56,201 nt of DNA from Candidatus Poribacteria bacterium (GTDB taxonomy: Bacteria; Poribacteria; WGA-4E; WGA-3G): positions 1 to 56,201 of the forward strand of contig JAJEJA010000053.1 of the NCBI GenBank assembly GCA_022828145.1, in the 5' to 3' direction. The translations under genes and the position numbers were made by a program. Within the stretch, counting starts at the first letter, position 1. Each line of letters begins with the position of its first letter. This document shows, one piece after another, positions 8,127 to 17,269 of this stretch. The notes below the pieces were generated by a model. The model ran no database searches. It was not told the origin of the DNA and was given only the letters and a program-made list of their open reading frames with translations.

Positions 8127-9677
8127 ATGCTAAACAATAGAAAATCCAAAGAATTTCAAAGGACTGAAACGATAGCACATTCAAGGGCAGATGACATCAA
8201 CCGTAGAACCTTTATTAAAGCGTTAGGAATCGCAGGGGTAGGAACATATTCACTCCTGAATTCGTCAGACGCTTGGACACAGAATTTAGATTCAGAGCAG
8301 CGGAAACCCAACATTCTCTTTATTATGACAGACCAACAGCGATGGGATGCTATGGGGTGCAGCGGCGGTTGGGTGCAAACACCAAATATGGATCGTATCG
8401 CAAGTGAAGGTGTCCGTTATACCAACTGTGTTACCACTTCACCTGTCTGCGTTCCAGCGAGGCTCAGTTTAGCAACAGGTTTATATGCTCACAATACAGG
8501 AGTTTGGAATAATTCCAAACATAAAATGGGTGCTGATACACCGACATGGATGCAGGCAATTCGGGATGCGGGTTATCGTACAAGTCTTTTTGGAAAAACA
8601 CATCTGCACACAAACAGTGGTGATCTGCGGAAACGAGAACACCTGATGAATGCTTATGGATTGGATGATGTGAATGAGATCGGCGGACCACGAGCAAGTA
8701 TGAAGTGTTTATCCCACATGACAGCAATGTGGGAAGAAAAAGGTCTATGGAATGCCTACAAGAAAGACTATAATGACCGATTCAAGACGAAACCACATCT
8801 TGTTCGTCCAACACCGGTGGGACTTGAAAATGATTCTGATGTCTATGTTGGACAGCAAGCAAAGCAGTATCTGCAAGACTATAATCGTGATAAACCTTGG
8901 TTTTGTTGGGTGAGTTTCGGTGGTCCCCATGAACCGTGGGATTCACCTGAACCTTATGCCAGTATGTATTCACCGAAAGACATGCCATCTCCTGTCTCTC
9001 GTCCCTTAAAAGGTGATCGTCCTCTTGGACATTTAGACAATCTTCTTAAGTCCAAGAAGAGAAGTCCAAAGTTTGAAAAAGGTGATGTAGCGAAAATGCG
9101 GGCAGATTATGCGGGAAATGTTACGCTCATAGATGATCAGATAGGTGAAATCCTTGATGTAATAAGAGATAGAGGCGAATTAGACAACACAGTAATCGTT
9201 TTCAGCTCGGATCACGGTGAAATGAATGGTGATTACGGTCTGATATACAAAAGTAACTTTCTCAACGGTGCTGTGCGTATCCCGCTACTTGTGCGAACCC
9301 CTGAAACACTAAAGCATAATATCCAAGATCGTATTTGTAACAGTCCTGTTGAATGGATTGATATTGGACCGACACTTGTTGAACTTGCTGGTGGTAAATT
9401 GAAGCATCAACAATTTGGCAAAACGTTAACCCCTACCCTAAAAGATACGGAAATTGATCATCGAGAATACGCTATCTCCCAAATAGCCAAAGAAACGATG
9501 CTGTTAAACAGAGAATGGAAAATAGCATTAAATAGAGAAAACAATCCCTATTTACTATTTAATGTGCAGGATGACCCGAATGAATCCGATAATCTCGCAG
9601 GTCAAAAGAGAATGCGTGAAATTGAGATGACGCTAAAAAACCAAATTTTAGAGTACATTTCCCATACTCAGATCTAA
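8127..9677 (+). CDS. Sulfatase with Tat signal
   Basis: Paralogue of the preceding sulfatase, highly similar along its whole catalytic part. I start at ATG 8127 (516 residues), with AGG 6 bases upstream; a TTG at 8103 is the other option. The N-terminus has a twin-arginine signal, INRRTFIK (R26, R27), followed by the hydrophobic stretch ALGIAGVGTYSLL, so it is exported folded by the Tat system. The signature CVPARLSLATG gives the formylglycine cysteine at residue 108 (C-x-P-A-R). TDQQRWD, FGKTHLH and SSDHGEMNGDYG are all conserved. Folding and Cys maturation before export would be consistent with Tat use. This pair is a tandem duplication with split localisation. Confidence 0.92.
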   Translation: MLNNRKSKEFQRTETIAHSRADDINRRTFIKALGIAGVGTYSLLNSSDAWTQNLDSEQRKPNILFIMTDQQRWDAMGCSGGWVQTPNMDRIASEGVRYTNCVTTSPVCVPARLSLATGLYAHNTGVWNNSKHKMGADTPTWMQAIRDAGYRTSLFGKTHLHTNSGDLRKREHLMNAYGLDDVNEIGGPRASMKCLSHMTAMWEEKGLWNAYKKDYNDRFKTKPHLVRPTPVGLENDSDVYVGQQAKQYLQDYNRDKPWFCWVSFGGPHEPWDSPEPYASMYSPKDMPSPVSRPLKGDRPLGHLDNLLKSKKRSPKFEKGDVAKMRADYAGNVTLIDDQIGEILDVIRDRGELDNTVIVFSSDHGEMNGDYGLIYKSNFLNGAVRIPLLVRTPETLKHNIQDRICNSPVEWIDIGPTLVELAGGKLKHQQFGKTLTPTLKDTEIDHREYAISQIAKETMLLNREWKIALNRENNPYLLFNVQDDPNESDNLAGQKRMREIEMTLKNQILEYISHTQI

Positions 9678-9698
9678 GGTTATAGATGCACTAAACTT

Positions 9699-9738
9699 TT
9701 TTGTGCAGCATAAGGTAATATTTGCCCCATTTTGTGCA
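9699..9738 (+). promoter_or_regulatory. Direct repeat upstream of sigma-54 site
   Basis: TTTTGTGCA occurs at 9699-9707 and 9730-9738, 31 bases apart (about three helical turns) and about 55-90 bases upstream of the -24 element. This geometry fits an activator (enhancer-binding protein) site. Function is inferred from spacing only. The remainder of the 318-base gap 9678-9995 holds this, the promoter and an untranslated leader; no gene is seen. Confidence 0.35.
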
Positions 9739-9789
9739 TGATTCTGTTTTCAATTCAGGGTATAGACCTGTTTTCAGGGTTTCAGGATA

Positions 9790-9805
9790 TGGCACGGTAC
9801 TTGCT
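9790..9805 (+). promoter_or_regulatory. Sigma-54 (-24/-12) promoter
   Basis: TGGCACGGTACTTGCT matches the sigma-54 consensus TGGCACG-N4-TTGC(A/T) at every fixed position, with GG at 9791-9792 and GC at 9803-9804 correctly spaced. Transcription would start near 9816 and read into the VIT-VWA gene at 9996, with a leader of about 180 bases. Confidence 0.7.
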
Positions 9806-9995
9806 TGTTAAAAAATAAACTTTTTGAAAACAAAGACGTCTTAATACAAGTCTGTAGTTTCAGTACATCTTCTGCTTTCCATGGTGTATCTGAGACATAA
9901 TGCTGGGATTCTTACCAGACAATTCTACTGTATCGAGTGCGTAGACAAAATCACCAAATTACTCAATAAAAAAATAAGAATATAGGAGATTTCTG

Positions 9996-12239
9996 ATGAA
10001 ACAATTAGATTTCAATTCGTTGGCACAAATACGCTTTGCATTTCATTCAGATGAAAACCGACAGAGAAAAAAACTTATCATAGAACACTATCTACTAAAT
10101 GTATTCATAGAAAACGGAGTAGCACAAACAGAAGTTGAGATTGCTTTTTCTAATCCTAATACCTCTGCAGTTGAAGGTGTCTTTATCATTCCCGTTCCAG
10201 ATTGTTCAGATTCAAGACGTTTTGAGACTCGGATTGATGGAACAACTGTACCTTTAAAGTTGACAGATCCGAAAAAATTAAAGTCTTTACTCTATAATGT
10301 TACCGATGAAAAGAACGAACATGACTTTGATTCAATTGGCACTTCGGCTCTACAGACTAAGGTATTGAATATTCCCGCTGGTGACAGATGTCGTTTGCAA
10401 ATACATTATACTGAAGAAGTTGAGGAAATGGATGGAAAGTACGTATTTAATCATAAACTTAACAGTCACCACGTTATTAGGACATTTGGGGTGTCCGTAT
10501 TGATAGATGGTTATCTCGGTGTTGAAACGATTGAATGTACTTCACACGATGCAGATATCCTGTTGGAAGATGAAAGGCCGGCCCGACTGACATACAGAGA
10601 AAATGATGTAAAATTAGAGAAGGACTTCGTTTGTACCTATTCCCTCATTAAAGAAAAACCTGTATTCAGAATGGAAGAACGGGAAGAAATTCTTGATAGG
10701 TTAGGTGATCTCAGTAATGTCTCACTGAAAAGCTCCGATAGAGGTGTTGCAAGACGTCAACCTGAATTGGTGTCATTGGAAGCACCAATGCTTCACGATG
10801 TTGACTACGGTTTTACCCCTCCTAACGGCGCGGCATATCGCGATGTGTTCCATAAGGGGCATGGGACGAATCCATTTTTTGACACAGAAGATGATAATCT
10901 GTCAACCTTTGCGATGGATACAGATTCCGCATCCTATTCTATCCTTCGTCGTTATCTTGATGACGGTTATCTTCCACCTCCTGAAGCAATTCGGGTTGAA
11001 GAGTTTATCAACGCATTTGATTACACCTATCCGACACCAACCGATGCAGCTTTCTCTGTCCATCTTGAAGGGGCACCCTCAAAATTTGGAAAAGGTAAAC
11101 GTCTTAAATTACTAAAAATCGGTATTCAGGGACAGGTGATACCAGATACAGAGCGAAAAGATGCTGTCCTGACCTTTGTAATTGATGTCTCAGGATCTAT
11201 GCAAATGGAGAATAGACTCGGATTGGTGAAGAGGGCATTAAGGCTACTCGTAGACCAACTCGGACCTAATGACAAGATAGGAATTGTTGTCTACGGAACA
11301 AATGCCCGCGTTGTACTACCGCATACAAGTGTCAGAAATAAGCAACATATCTTGGATAAGATTGAATCCTTACGTCCTGAAGGTGTAACAAATGCTGAAG
11401 ATGGTATACGAAAAGGTTATGAACTTGCAAGCAGAAATCTGCAACAAGATTGTATCAATCGCGTAATTCTCTGTTCAGATGGTGTTGCAAATGAAGGTGT
11501 AACGTCCCCAGAACTCCTACTGGAAGAGATCCGAGATTATGTAGATGAAGGTATCTATCTGACGACGGTCGGATTTGGTATGGGGAATTACAACGATGTC
11601 CTTATGGAGGAGCTTGCGAAAAAGGGAAATGGCAATTACGCTTATGTGGACAGGTTAAAGGAAGCAAAACGTATCTTCGTTGAAAACCTAACCGGAACAT
11701 TGCAAGTCATCGCAAAAGATGCAAAAATACAGGTTAAGTTTAATGAAGATATTGTCAGTAGGTTCAGACTAATAGGTTATGAAAACCGTCAGATGAAGCA
11801 TGAGGATTTCCGTAACGACGAAGCAGATGCAGGGGAGATCGGATCCGGACACAGTGTCACCGCACTGTATGAAATCAAACTGCACAAGGATGTTGACAAA
11901 GGTAAACTCGCAACTGTCTTTATCCGACATGAAGATCCAGATACTGCAGAAGTGACTGAAGTTAAAAACAGAATAAACGTTGATGATCTCAAAGAAAACT
12001 TTGAGGATGCTTCAACTAACTTTCAATTTGCTACTTTGGTAGCACACTTCGCAGAAGTACTCAGAGAAAGTGTCTGGGTAAAGGAGAGCAGTTTAGGTGC
12101 TGTTCAACGCACTCTCAAAGGAATCCTGCCGCAGCTTGAGTCTGGCAATTCCCAAGATGTAGACCAGAAGAGAGAATTCTTCAGCAATGTTCGCAAAGCA
12201 CGTCGTCTGAAAGACATGGACACTGCCTTGAAGAGTTAA
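9996..12239 (+). CDS. VIT and von Willebrand factor A domain protein (YfbK-like)
   Basis: A 747-residue protein with a VIT domain (about 25-145), a vWF_A N-terminal segment (about 290-350, containing FFDTEDDNLSTFAMDTDSAS), and a VWA domain (about 393-570). The MIDAS motif is intact: DVSGSM at 397-402, the Thr in GVTNAEDG, and the Asp in LCSDGVANEG. The C-terminal part resembles the YfbK/DUF3520 extension. No signal peptide is visible, unlike the second VIT-VWA protein downstream. The ribosome site AGGAGA lies 6 bases before ATG 9996. It is the first gene behind the sigma-54 promoter. Such proteins usually mediate metal-dependent protein-protein contacts; no partner can be named here. Confidence 0.88.
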   Translation: MKQLDFNSLAQIRFAFHSDENRQRKKLIIEHYLLNVFIENGVAQTEVEIAFSNPNTSAVEGVFIIPVPDCSDSRRFETRIDGTTVPLKLTDPKKLKSLLYNVTDEKNEHDFDSIGTSALQTKVLNIPAGDRCRLQIHYTEEVEEMDGKYVFNHKLNSHHVIRTFGVSVLIDGYLGVETIECTSHDADILLEDERPARLTYRENDVKLEKDFVCTYSLIKEKPVFRMEEREEILDRLGDLSNVSLKSSDRGVARRQPELVSLEAPMLHDVDYGFTPPNGAAYRDVFHKGHGTNPFFDTEDDNLSTFAMDTDSASYSILRRYLDDGYLPPPEAIRVEEFINAFDYTYPTPTDAAFSVHLEGAPSKFGKGKRLKLLKIGIQGQVIPDTERKDAVLTFVIDVSGSMQMENRLGLVKRALRLLVDQLGPNDKIGIVVYGTNARVVLPHTSVRNKQHILDKIESLRPEGVTNAEDGIRKGYELASRNLQQDCINRVILCSDGVANEGVTSPELLLEEIRDYVDEGIYLTTVGFGMGNYNDVLMEELAKKGNGNYAYVDRLKEAKRIFVENLTGTLQVIAKDAKIQVKFNEDIVSRFRLIGYENRQMKHEDFRNDEADAGEIGSGHSVTALYEIKLHKDVDKGKLATVFIRHEDPDTAEVTEVKNRINVDDLKENFEDASTNFQFATLVAHFAEVLRESVWVKESSLGAVQRTLKGILPQLESGNSQDVDQKREFFSNVRKARRLKDMDTALKS

Positions 12240-12253
12240 ATTAGATTTTCCCC

Positions 12254-12290
12254 GGTCGGTAGGTTCGGTTAGAAACCGAACCTACCGACC
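12254..12290. repeat. Perfect 17-bp palindrome (3-base loop)
   Basis: GGTCGGTAGGTTCGGTT at 12254-12270 pairs perfectly with 12274-12290 across the loop AGA. No T-run follows, so it looks like a REP-type dispersed palindrome rather than a simple intrinsic terminator. It could still attenuate or stabilise mRNA between the two genes. Confidence 0.8.
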
Positions 12291-12306
12291 TGAGGTTTAT
12301 AAATTT

Positions 12307-12987
12307 ATGCTAAATCCATTCTCACTAAAACACTTTTCCATTTCCTTTATCGGTTTATTCTTAACCCTTACTGCAATCTCTACGTCATGCGTTGCGCAGC
12401 AAAACACAGCGACGCTATCGGGTCATGTTGTGGACACACATGGACAACCAGTTTCACTGTTGCAGCTTGCTGTCAAACCAGTCGTTATTGAACGGGGACG
12501 TGAAACGGGACAACGAAAACCTATTCTATCTTGGTCTAAAGCGACAACTGATGATAAAGGTTTCTTCTCTATTACAAATATAGACACAGGTGCATCGCGA
12601 TTGGTGATGTTTCCTGATCACGGTTCAGAATACGAGATCGTGTCTATTCAAATTGGCGATTTAACCTTCCACTCCACTGCATTTCTGCCTAACTTTCCCA
12701 CATGGTACGGCAAAATCACTTTCGGCATTGAAGAGGGAAAACAGATCTCAAATGTTGTTGTTACTGTGAAAAAACCCCGTATGAGGATAAGTGGAAAAAT
12801 CCTCTTACCAGATGGAGAACCCTTGTTAATTCGGACTTTGAGCTCTTTGTACACAGTAGAAAGGGTAACAATCCAATCTATTCGCTTAGTACCAGCCGTA
12901 GTTCTCGCAGTACAGGTTACGAATCTTCAACTGATGCAGAAGGCTATTTTGTTTCTTATATTCCTGATAAAGCATCTGAGTACTTAG
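12307..12987 (+). CDS. C-type-lectin protein, N-terminal part (frameshifted)
   Basis: This frame encodes a signal peptide (about residues 1-30, hydrophobic FIGLFLTLTAIST, then the CVAQ region) and a carboxypeptidase-regulatory-like beta domain (TATLSGHVVDTHGQPVSLLQ ... GFFSITNIDTGASRLVM). It then reaches a second such start, RISGKILLPDGEPL, near residue 172. After GEPL (about 12822) the residues become nonsense (LIRTLSSLYTVERV and onward), while the -1 frame continues sensibly as VNSDFELFVHSRKGNP into the next ORF. One extra C in the CCC at 12820-12822 would join them. The paralogue at 13532 shows the expected intact architecture. Either a sequencing/assembly error or a real single-base deletion. 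Confidence 0.7.
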   Translation: MLNPFSLKHFSISFIGLFLTLTAISTSCVAQQNTATLSGHVVDTHGQPVSLLQLAVKPVVIERGRETGQRKPILSWSKATTDDKGFFSITNIDTGASRLVMFPDHGSEYEIVSIQIGDLTFHSTAFLPNFPTWYGKITFGIEEGKQISNVVVTVKKPRMRISGKILLPDGEPLLIRTLSSLYTVERVTIQSIRLVPAVVLAVQVTNLQLMQKAILFLIFLIKHLST

Positions 12988-12992
12988 TAGAA

Positions 12993-13535
12993 GTGAAAGT
13001 AAAAGGAACCACAGCAAGGAAAGGATGGTTTTATCTACATGAAGATGATAAGATAGATAATCTTGATTTTGTTCTTACTGATCTTGATAAAATCCAAGTG
13101 AAACGAACCGAAAGAGAAAAGGCACGTGAAGCGGTTTGGATTGTGAATCCCATAAATGGACATGCATACAAAACAGTAAAGTGTGAGAACTATGAAGATG
13201 CAATTGTAAGAGCAAAATCGGAAAAAGCATATCTGGTGACTATAAATGATGAGGCAGAACAGAAATGGCTGGAAGCCGCTTTTTTCACGAAAAAATTCTA
13301 CTGGATCGGTCTTAGTTTACCTGAGAATGAACAAACATGGAAGTGGACTGATGGACAACCGCTTAACTATACAAACTGGTTAACAGGTAAGCCAAATTAC
13401 ATTTCTGTTCAGCGAGATAGAGCAGCATTTGCTATGGAATTCTCAACTAAAAGATGGATAGCAATTGAAATGAACAATCCTATACGAAAGTTTGTCAAAC
13501 ATGCAATCATTGAAAAAGAGAATAGAAAACCATGA
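12993..13535 (+). CDS. C-type-lectin protein, C-terminal part (frameshifted)
   Basis: Continuation of the gene starting at 12307; this frame is open back to about 12822, so GTG 12993 is probably not a real start. It holds the end of the second beta domain (EYLVEVKVKGTTARKGWFY) and a C-type-lectin-like domain of about 125 residues. Visible lectin marks are YLVTINDEAEQKWLEAAF, FYWIGLSLPENEQTWKWTDGQPLNYTNW and a C-terminal HAIIE strand. The usual disulfide cysteines are mostly missing, as in other bacterial CTLDs. The end overlaps the next gene by 4 bases (ATGA), so translation of the two is coupled. Probably secreted as part of the full protein. Confidence 0.7.
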   Translation: MKVKGTTARKGWFYLHEDDKIDNLDFVLTDLDKIQVKRTEREKAREAVWIVNPINGHAYKTVKCENYEDAIVRAKSEKAYLVTINDEAEQKWLEAAFFTKKFYWIGLSLPENEQTWKWTDGQPLNYTNWLTGKPNYISVQRDRAAFAMEFSTKRWIAIEMNNPIRKFVKHAIIEKENRKP

Positions 13536-14869
13536 TTAAACGCAATACCATATATCAACACCTTGTTTTCAAAATATTGTTAGCAGTCTTCACGTTAACC
13601 ATCACACAGTATGTCTTGGCAGAAGACCCCCTATCAAAACTATCAGGTCTGATCATTACGGCTGATGGAAGACCTATACCTGATGTAGAGATTCATCTCT
13701 CAAAGGTTGAAGTTAATCATGAACAGGGTGGTGGTGCGATGGATCTGCAGGACTGGCAGAGCACCCAGACAGATTTAGAGGGACGGTTCTCCTTTTCTGA
13801 TATAATGCCAGGATTGGTACAATTAAGAGTTCAGAAAAAGCAAGAAGAACACGACGGTGTATTTATAACAAGTCCATCACAGATTAAAGCTGTGCAGTTC
13901 GGAAATATGAAGTTCTATCCACATTTCTCTGGTTTTAAACAGTTTAAACATCTTGGTCAAGTAACATTCTCTATAGAACCAAGAGCAGAAATAAAGAACG
14001 TAATCATAACTATGACTAAACGCTTCATGATAAAGGGAAGAATACTATACAAAGACGGTTCTCCTCTTGCAAAGACATCGGTTAAAATAGACTTTAATTG
14101 GCTTAGGGTGGGGAGTAAAGATTATTATGCATCAAACAGAATACGGACATTATCAACAAATGTAGATGGAAACTTCCATCATTGGGTATTGTATCCTGGA
14201 ATATGTACTATAAACCTTAAGCATAATGGACTAACGGCTTATGCAGAACCTTTCTTTCTTGATAAAGAAACACAGGTAGATAGCATTGTCTTGAGGTTGG
14301 ATGGAAATACTGACGATATGACAAAACCTGTCCCAGAAAAACAGGAGGAAGAGGAGCAATATCGACCCATCTACATTCCAGATTATCCCGCTAAGTGGTT
14401 AATGAATCCTTCAAACGGGCACGTATACAAATGGATTCATTGTAAGGATTGGGAAGATGCACAAAAACAAGCCGCCGATGCGGATGCATATCTTGTGACG
14501 ATTACCAGTGAAGCAGAACAGATATGGATTGAATCCGCTTTTGGAAACGCACCATATTCGATTGGCTTGACGGATGAAAAGGAAGAAGGGAAATGGGAAT
14601 GGCAAAATGGTGAACCCGTTTCCTACACAAATTGGATACAAAAAGAATTTGATCCAAAACAAGCTGAAGCGATACCTGCCTTACGAAAGGCATTTGGGGC
14701 AAAAGGGAAAGAACAGAAACGGAAAGAAGATATAGCAGATTATGCCATTTTGACAGGACCTTTTGATTATCGGGATAAAGAAATTGGAAAGTGGGTGAAG
14801 GCTAATAGATCGAGTTATATTGCAATTATTGAGAAAGACAATTTGACAATCACAAATGAGAATAAGTAG
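13532..14869 (+). CDS. Secreted carboxypeptidase-regulatory-like / C-type-lectin protein
   Basis: Intact paralogue (445 residues) of the preceding broken gene. Order: signal peptide (about 1-30, ILLAVFTLTITQYVLAED), a first beta-sandwich (LSGLIITADGRPIPDVEIHL ... GRFSFSDIMPGLVQLRV, about 36-110), a second one (MIKGRILYKDGSPLAKTSVK, about 166-260), an acidic linker (PEKQEEEEQYRP), and a C-type-lectin-like domain (about 290-440) with AYLVTITSEAEQIWIESAF, YSIGLTDEKEEGKWEWQNG and VSYTNW. The start overlaps the previous stop (ATGA). The lectin domain has a lysine-rich insertion (GAKGKEQKRKED) near its end. Likely exported and sugar- or protein-binding; the ligand is unknown. It is followed by a second VIT-VWA gene. 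Confidence 0.82.
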   Translation: MIKRNTIYQHLVFKILLAVFTLTITQYVLAEDPLSKLSGLIITADGRPIPDVEIHLSKVEVNHEQGGGAMDLQDWQSTQTDLEGRFSFSDIMPGLVQLRVQKKQEEHDGVFITSPSQIKAVQFGNMKFYPHFSGFKQFKHLGQVTFSIEPRAEIKNVIITMTKRFMIKGRILYKDGSPLAKTSVKIDFNWLRVGSKDYYASNRIRTLSTNVDGNFHHWVLYPGICTINLKHNGLTAYAEPFFLDKETQVDSIVLRLDGNTDDMTKPVPEKQEEEEQYRPIYIPDYPAKWLMNPSNGHVYKWIHCKDWEDAQKQAADADAYLVTITSEAEQIWIESAFGNAPYSIGLTDEKEEGKWEWQNGEPVSYTNWIQKEFDPKQAEAIPALRKAFGAKGKEQKRKEDIADYAILTGPFDYRDKEIGKWVKANRSSYIAIIEKDNLTITNENK

Positions 14870-14915
14870 AATACCATACATGCATCCATCATATTACAAA
14901 CTGACGGAGGTTACC

Positions 14916-17135
14916 ATGAGGATACGGAATTTTTCTGTTATGCTGTTTATCCTACTCCTAACAGGAGTTGTACAATTTTTGTATGCACAGGCTGTGTATG
15001 CACAGGGGATCATCTTTACTAACGCACCCCGCAATACACAACTTCAGAATATTAAAATTGAGAAACATCATGTAAATGTAACGATTGATAACCAACTTGC
15101 AACGACGAAAATCGACCAAGTGTTTGCAAATCCAAACAACCGACAACTGGAAGGAACCTATATCTTTCCCCTTGCGGATGAAGTGGCAGTTTCAGACTTT
15201 GTCCTCTATATTAACGGCAAACCTGTTAAAGCAGAACTGCTTGCAAAAGATAGAGCAAGAAGTATTTACGAAGGTATTGTGCGTTCTATGCAAGACCCCG
15301 CACTATTGGAGTATGTTGGAACTCGTGCATTCAAAGCACGCGTGTTTCCAATTCCACCAAGAGGTGAAAGACGGATTCAACTGGAATACTCACAAGTTAT
15401 CAAGACAGACTCCGGTCTGGCAAGATATACCTATCCGCTTCGAACCGACCAGTTCACGGAACAACCGACTGGTAGTCTTGCTGTCTCAATTGATATAAAG
15501 AGTAAACACGGTCTAAAAACGATCTACTCGCCATCACATGAAGTCGCAGTCAATCGTAAAGACGACAAACGTGCAAATGTCAGTTATGAAGGTTCAAATG
15601 TTCAGGTTCTACGGGATTTCGCTTGTTATTATTCACTATCAGACAAAGATTTCGGGATTGACATTATCACACATCGTGAGGATGTTGACGAAGATGGGTA
15701 CTTTATGCTCCTCATCTCACCGAAGTTCACTATCAATAAGAAAGAGATAGTTGAGAAAGATTTCATCTTTATCCTTGACCGTTCCGGTAGTATGAAAGGC
15801 AAGAAGATTGAACAGGCGAAGAAAGCACTACGTTTCTGTATCAAAAACCTGAATGATGGTGACCGCTTCAACTTAATCACCTTCAATACAGATGTTGATT
15901 CCTTTTCAAAAAGTTTGGATTCGGTGAAGAAAATTCGTGAAGATGCACTCACTTTTGTTGATGGTATAGTTGCGAATGGTGGCACAAATATCAACGGCGC
16001 GCTTCAAGCTGCTTTAGAAAAACAACCGGACCCCAAACGTCCACGCATTATCGTGTTCCTAACGGACGGTGAGGCAACTGTCGGTGTAACGGATACACCT
16101 AATATCCTTAAGAACGTTTCAGCAGCGAACAACGACAAATCTCGTATCTTTGTTTTCGGTGTTGGTTATGATGTCAACGTAGATCTACTTGACAAAATGT
16201 CAGCACAGAACAGTGGCACACGACAATATGTGAAACCGGAAGAAGATTTGGAAATTGCTATCTCATCGTTCTATACAAAAGTAAGTGAACCCGTTCTTGT
16301 GAATTTAGATCTGGATATTCGGAACATCAAGTTAAAGGATTTTTATCCCAAAAAACTACCCCACCTGTTCCGTGGATCTCAACTCACAGTGTTGGGTAGG
16401 TATGTAGGGAAAGGAGAAACCGATCTTGTCTTGCGTGGAGACATAAACGGAAAAACCCATGAATTCTCTAACAAAACTGAGTTCCCAAGGCAACAGTCCG
16501 ATCACCAATTTATGCCAAGGTTGTGGGCACAACGGAAGGTTGCGTATCTTGTTGACGAAATCCGACTCAATGGAGAGAACAAAGAGTTAAGTGAGGAGAT
16601 CACACGTCTCAGTGAAAAATATGGTATCATGACGCCATATACGTCATTTCTTGTTACTGAAGAAGGTTCACACGGTAGAATGTTGAGCGAACGTTTACGA
16701 TTTTCGAGACCTGATAGAGGTAGAAGCAACCAACCGATACCTTTGACTGCTACTCAAGTGCCATCAGCTGCCGAAATCAATAGTAAGGGTCAAGACTCAG
16801 CACTACGGGTTGCTGAAAGCAAAGCTGCCAAAGTAGTAAGTAGTTTAGAAACGCAAAGATTGCAAAAAGCAGAACAGGTGGCAATAACTGGAGCAGCAAT
16901 CAAACATGTCAAGGACAAGACATTTTATCTACTTGATAAAGTCTGGGTCGACAGTACACATAAGAAAGATACGAAGACGACAAAGGTAGAATTCGCAAGT
17001 AAAACCTATTTTGAGTTGATTAAGAAAGAACCGGATTTGGCAAAGTACCTTTCTGTTGGTAAGCATGTCATAATATGCTATAAGGGAACATGCTATGAGA
17101 TTCATCCTGCTAAACAACAAGAAGAGAGGCAATAA
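14916..17135 (+). CDS. Exported VIT and VWA domain protein
   Basis: Start chosen at ATG 14916, preceded by CGGAGG with a 5-base spacer (739 residues); the frame from 14856 overlaps the lectin gene. A signal peptide (1-30, FILLLTGVVQFLYAQAVYAQ) leads into a VIT domain (about 40-165) and a VWA domain with MIDAS DRSGSM at 288-293, GGTNINGAL and LTDGEAT. The architecture matches inter-alpha-trypsin-inhibitor heavy-chain-like bacterial proteins. A C-terminal tail of about 100 residues (after a coiled stretch of Ala, Lys and Glu) forms a small extra domain with two cysteines in ICYKGTCYEIHP. Together with the first VIT-VWA protein it brackets the two lectin genes. Confidence 0.88.
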   Translation: MRIRNFSVMLFILLLTGVVQFLYAQAVYAQGIIFTNAPRNTQLQNIKIEKHHVNVTIDNQLATTKIDQVFANPNNRQLEGTYIFPLADEVAVSDFVLYINGKPVKAELLAKDRARSIYEGIVRSMQDPALLEYVGTRAFKARVFPIPPRGERRIQLEYSQVIKTDSGLARYTYPLRTDQFTEQPTGSLAVSIDIKSKHGLKTIYSPSHEVAVNRKDDKRANVSYEGSNVQVLRDFACYYSLSDKDFGIDIITHREDVDEDGYFMLLISPKFTINKKEIVEKDFIFILDRSGSMKGKKIEQAKKALRFCIKNLNDGDRFNLITFNTDVDSFSKSLDSVKKIREDALTFVDGIVANGGTNINGALQAALEKQPDPKRPRIIVFLTDGEATVGVTDTPNILKNVSAANNDKSRIFVFGVGYDVNVDLLDKMSAQNSGTRQYVKPEEDLEIAISSFYTKVSEPVLVNLDLDIRNIKLKDFYPKKLPHLFRGSQLTVLGRYVGKGETDLVLRGDINGKTHEFSNKTEFPRQQSDHQFMPRLWAQRKVAYLVDEIRLNGENKELSEEITRLSEKYGIMTPYTSFLVTEEGSHGRMLSERLRFSRPDRGRSNQPIPLTATQVPSAAEINSKGQDSALRVAESKAAKVVSSLETQRLQKAEQVAITGAAIKHVKDKTFYLLDKVWVDSTHKKDTKTTKVEFASKTYFELIKKEPDLAKYLSVGKHVIICYKGTCYEIHPAKQQEERQ

Positions 17136-17146
17136 TCTTATCGTTC

Positions 17147-17269
17147 TAATGTGAGTTTGATAAATCAAATTTTCGTATTTGAGAGGCGTGAATTGTAGCA
17201 CAAACTTTCAGTTTGTGGCACATCTTCGCAAACTGGAAAGTTTGCGCTACATTTATCAAACTCACGTTA
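17147..17269. mobile_element. MITE-like family A, copy 1
   Basis: 123-bp element with terminal inverted repeats 17147-17165 and 17251-17269 (TAATGTGAGTTTGATAAAT against ATTTATCAAACTCACGTTA). A nested inverted repeat (GTAGCACAAACTTTCAGTTTG and CAAACTGGAAAGTTTGCGC) lies inside. Relative to copies at 26413 and 56062 it lacks about 21 internal bases. Its last three bases form the TAA stop of the minus-strand methyltransferase gene. Confidence 0.8.

Noticed and set aside
12254..12290. Intrinsic terminator
   Set aside because: The stem is perfect but no T-run follows on either strand; it is better described as a dispersed palindrome.
17214..17231. Apparent sigma-54 promoter (TGGCACATCTTCGC) in family A elements
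   Set aside because: The GG-to-GC spacing is one base short and TTGC is not matched; it is part of the element hairpin and recurs in every copy.
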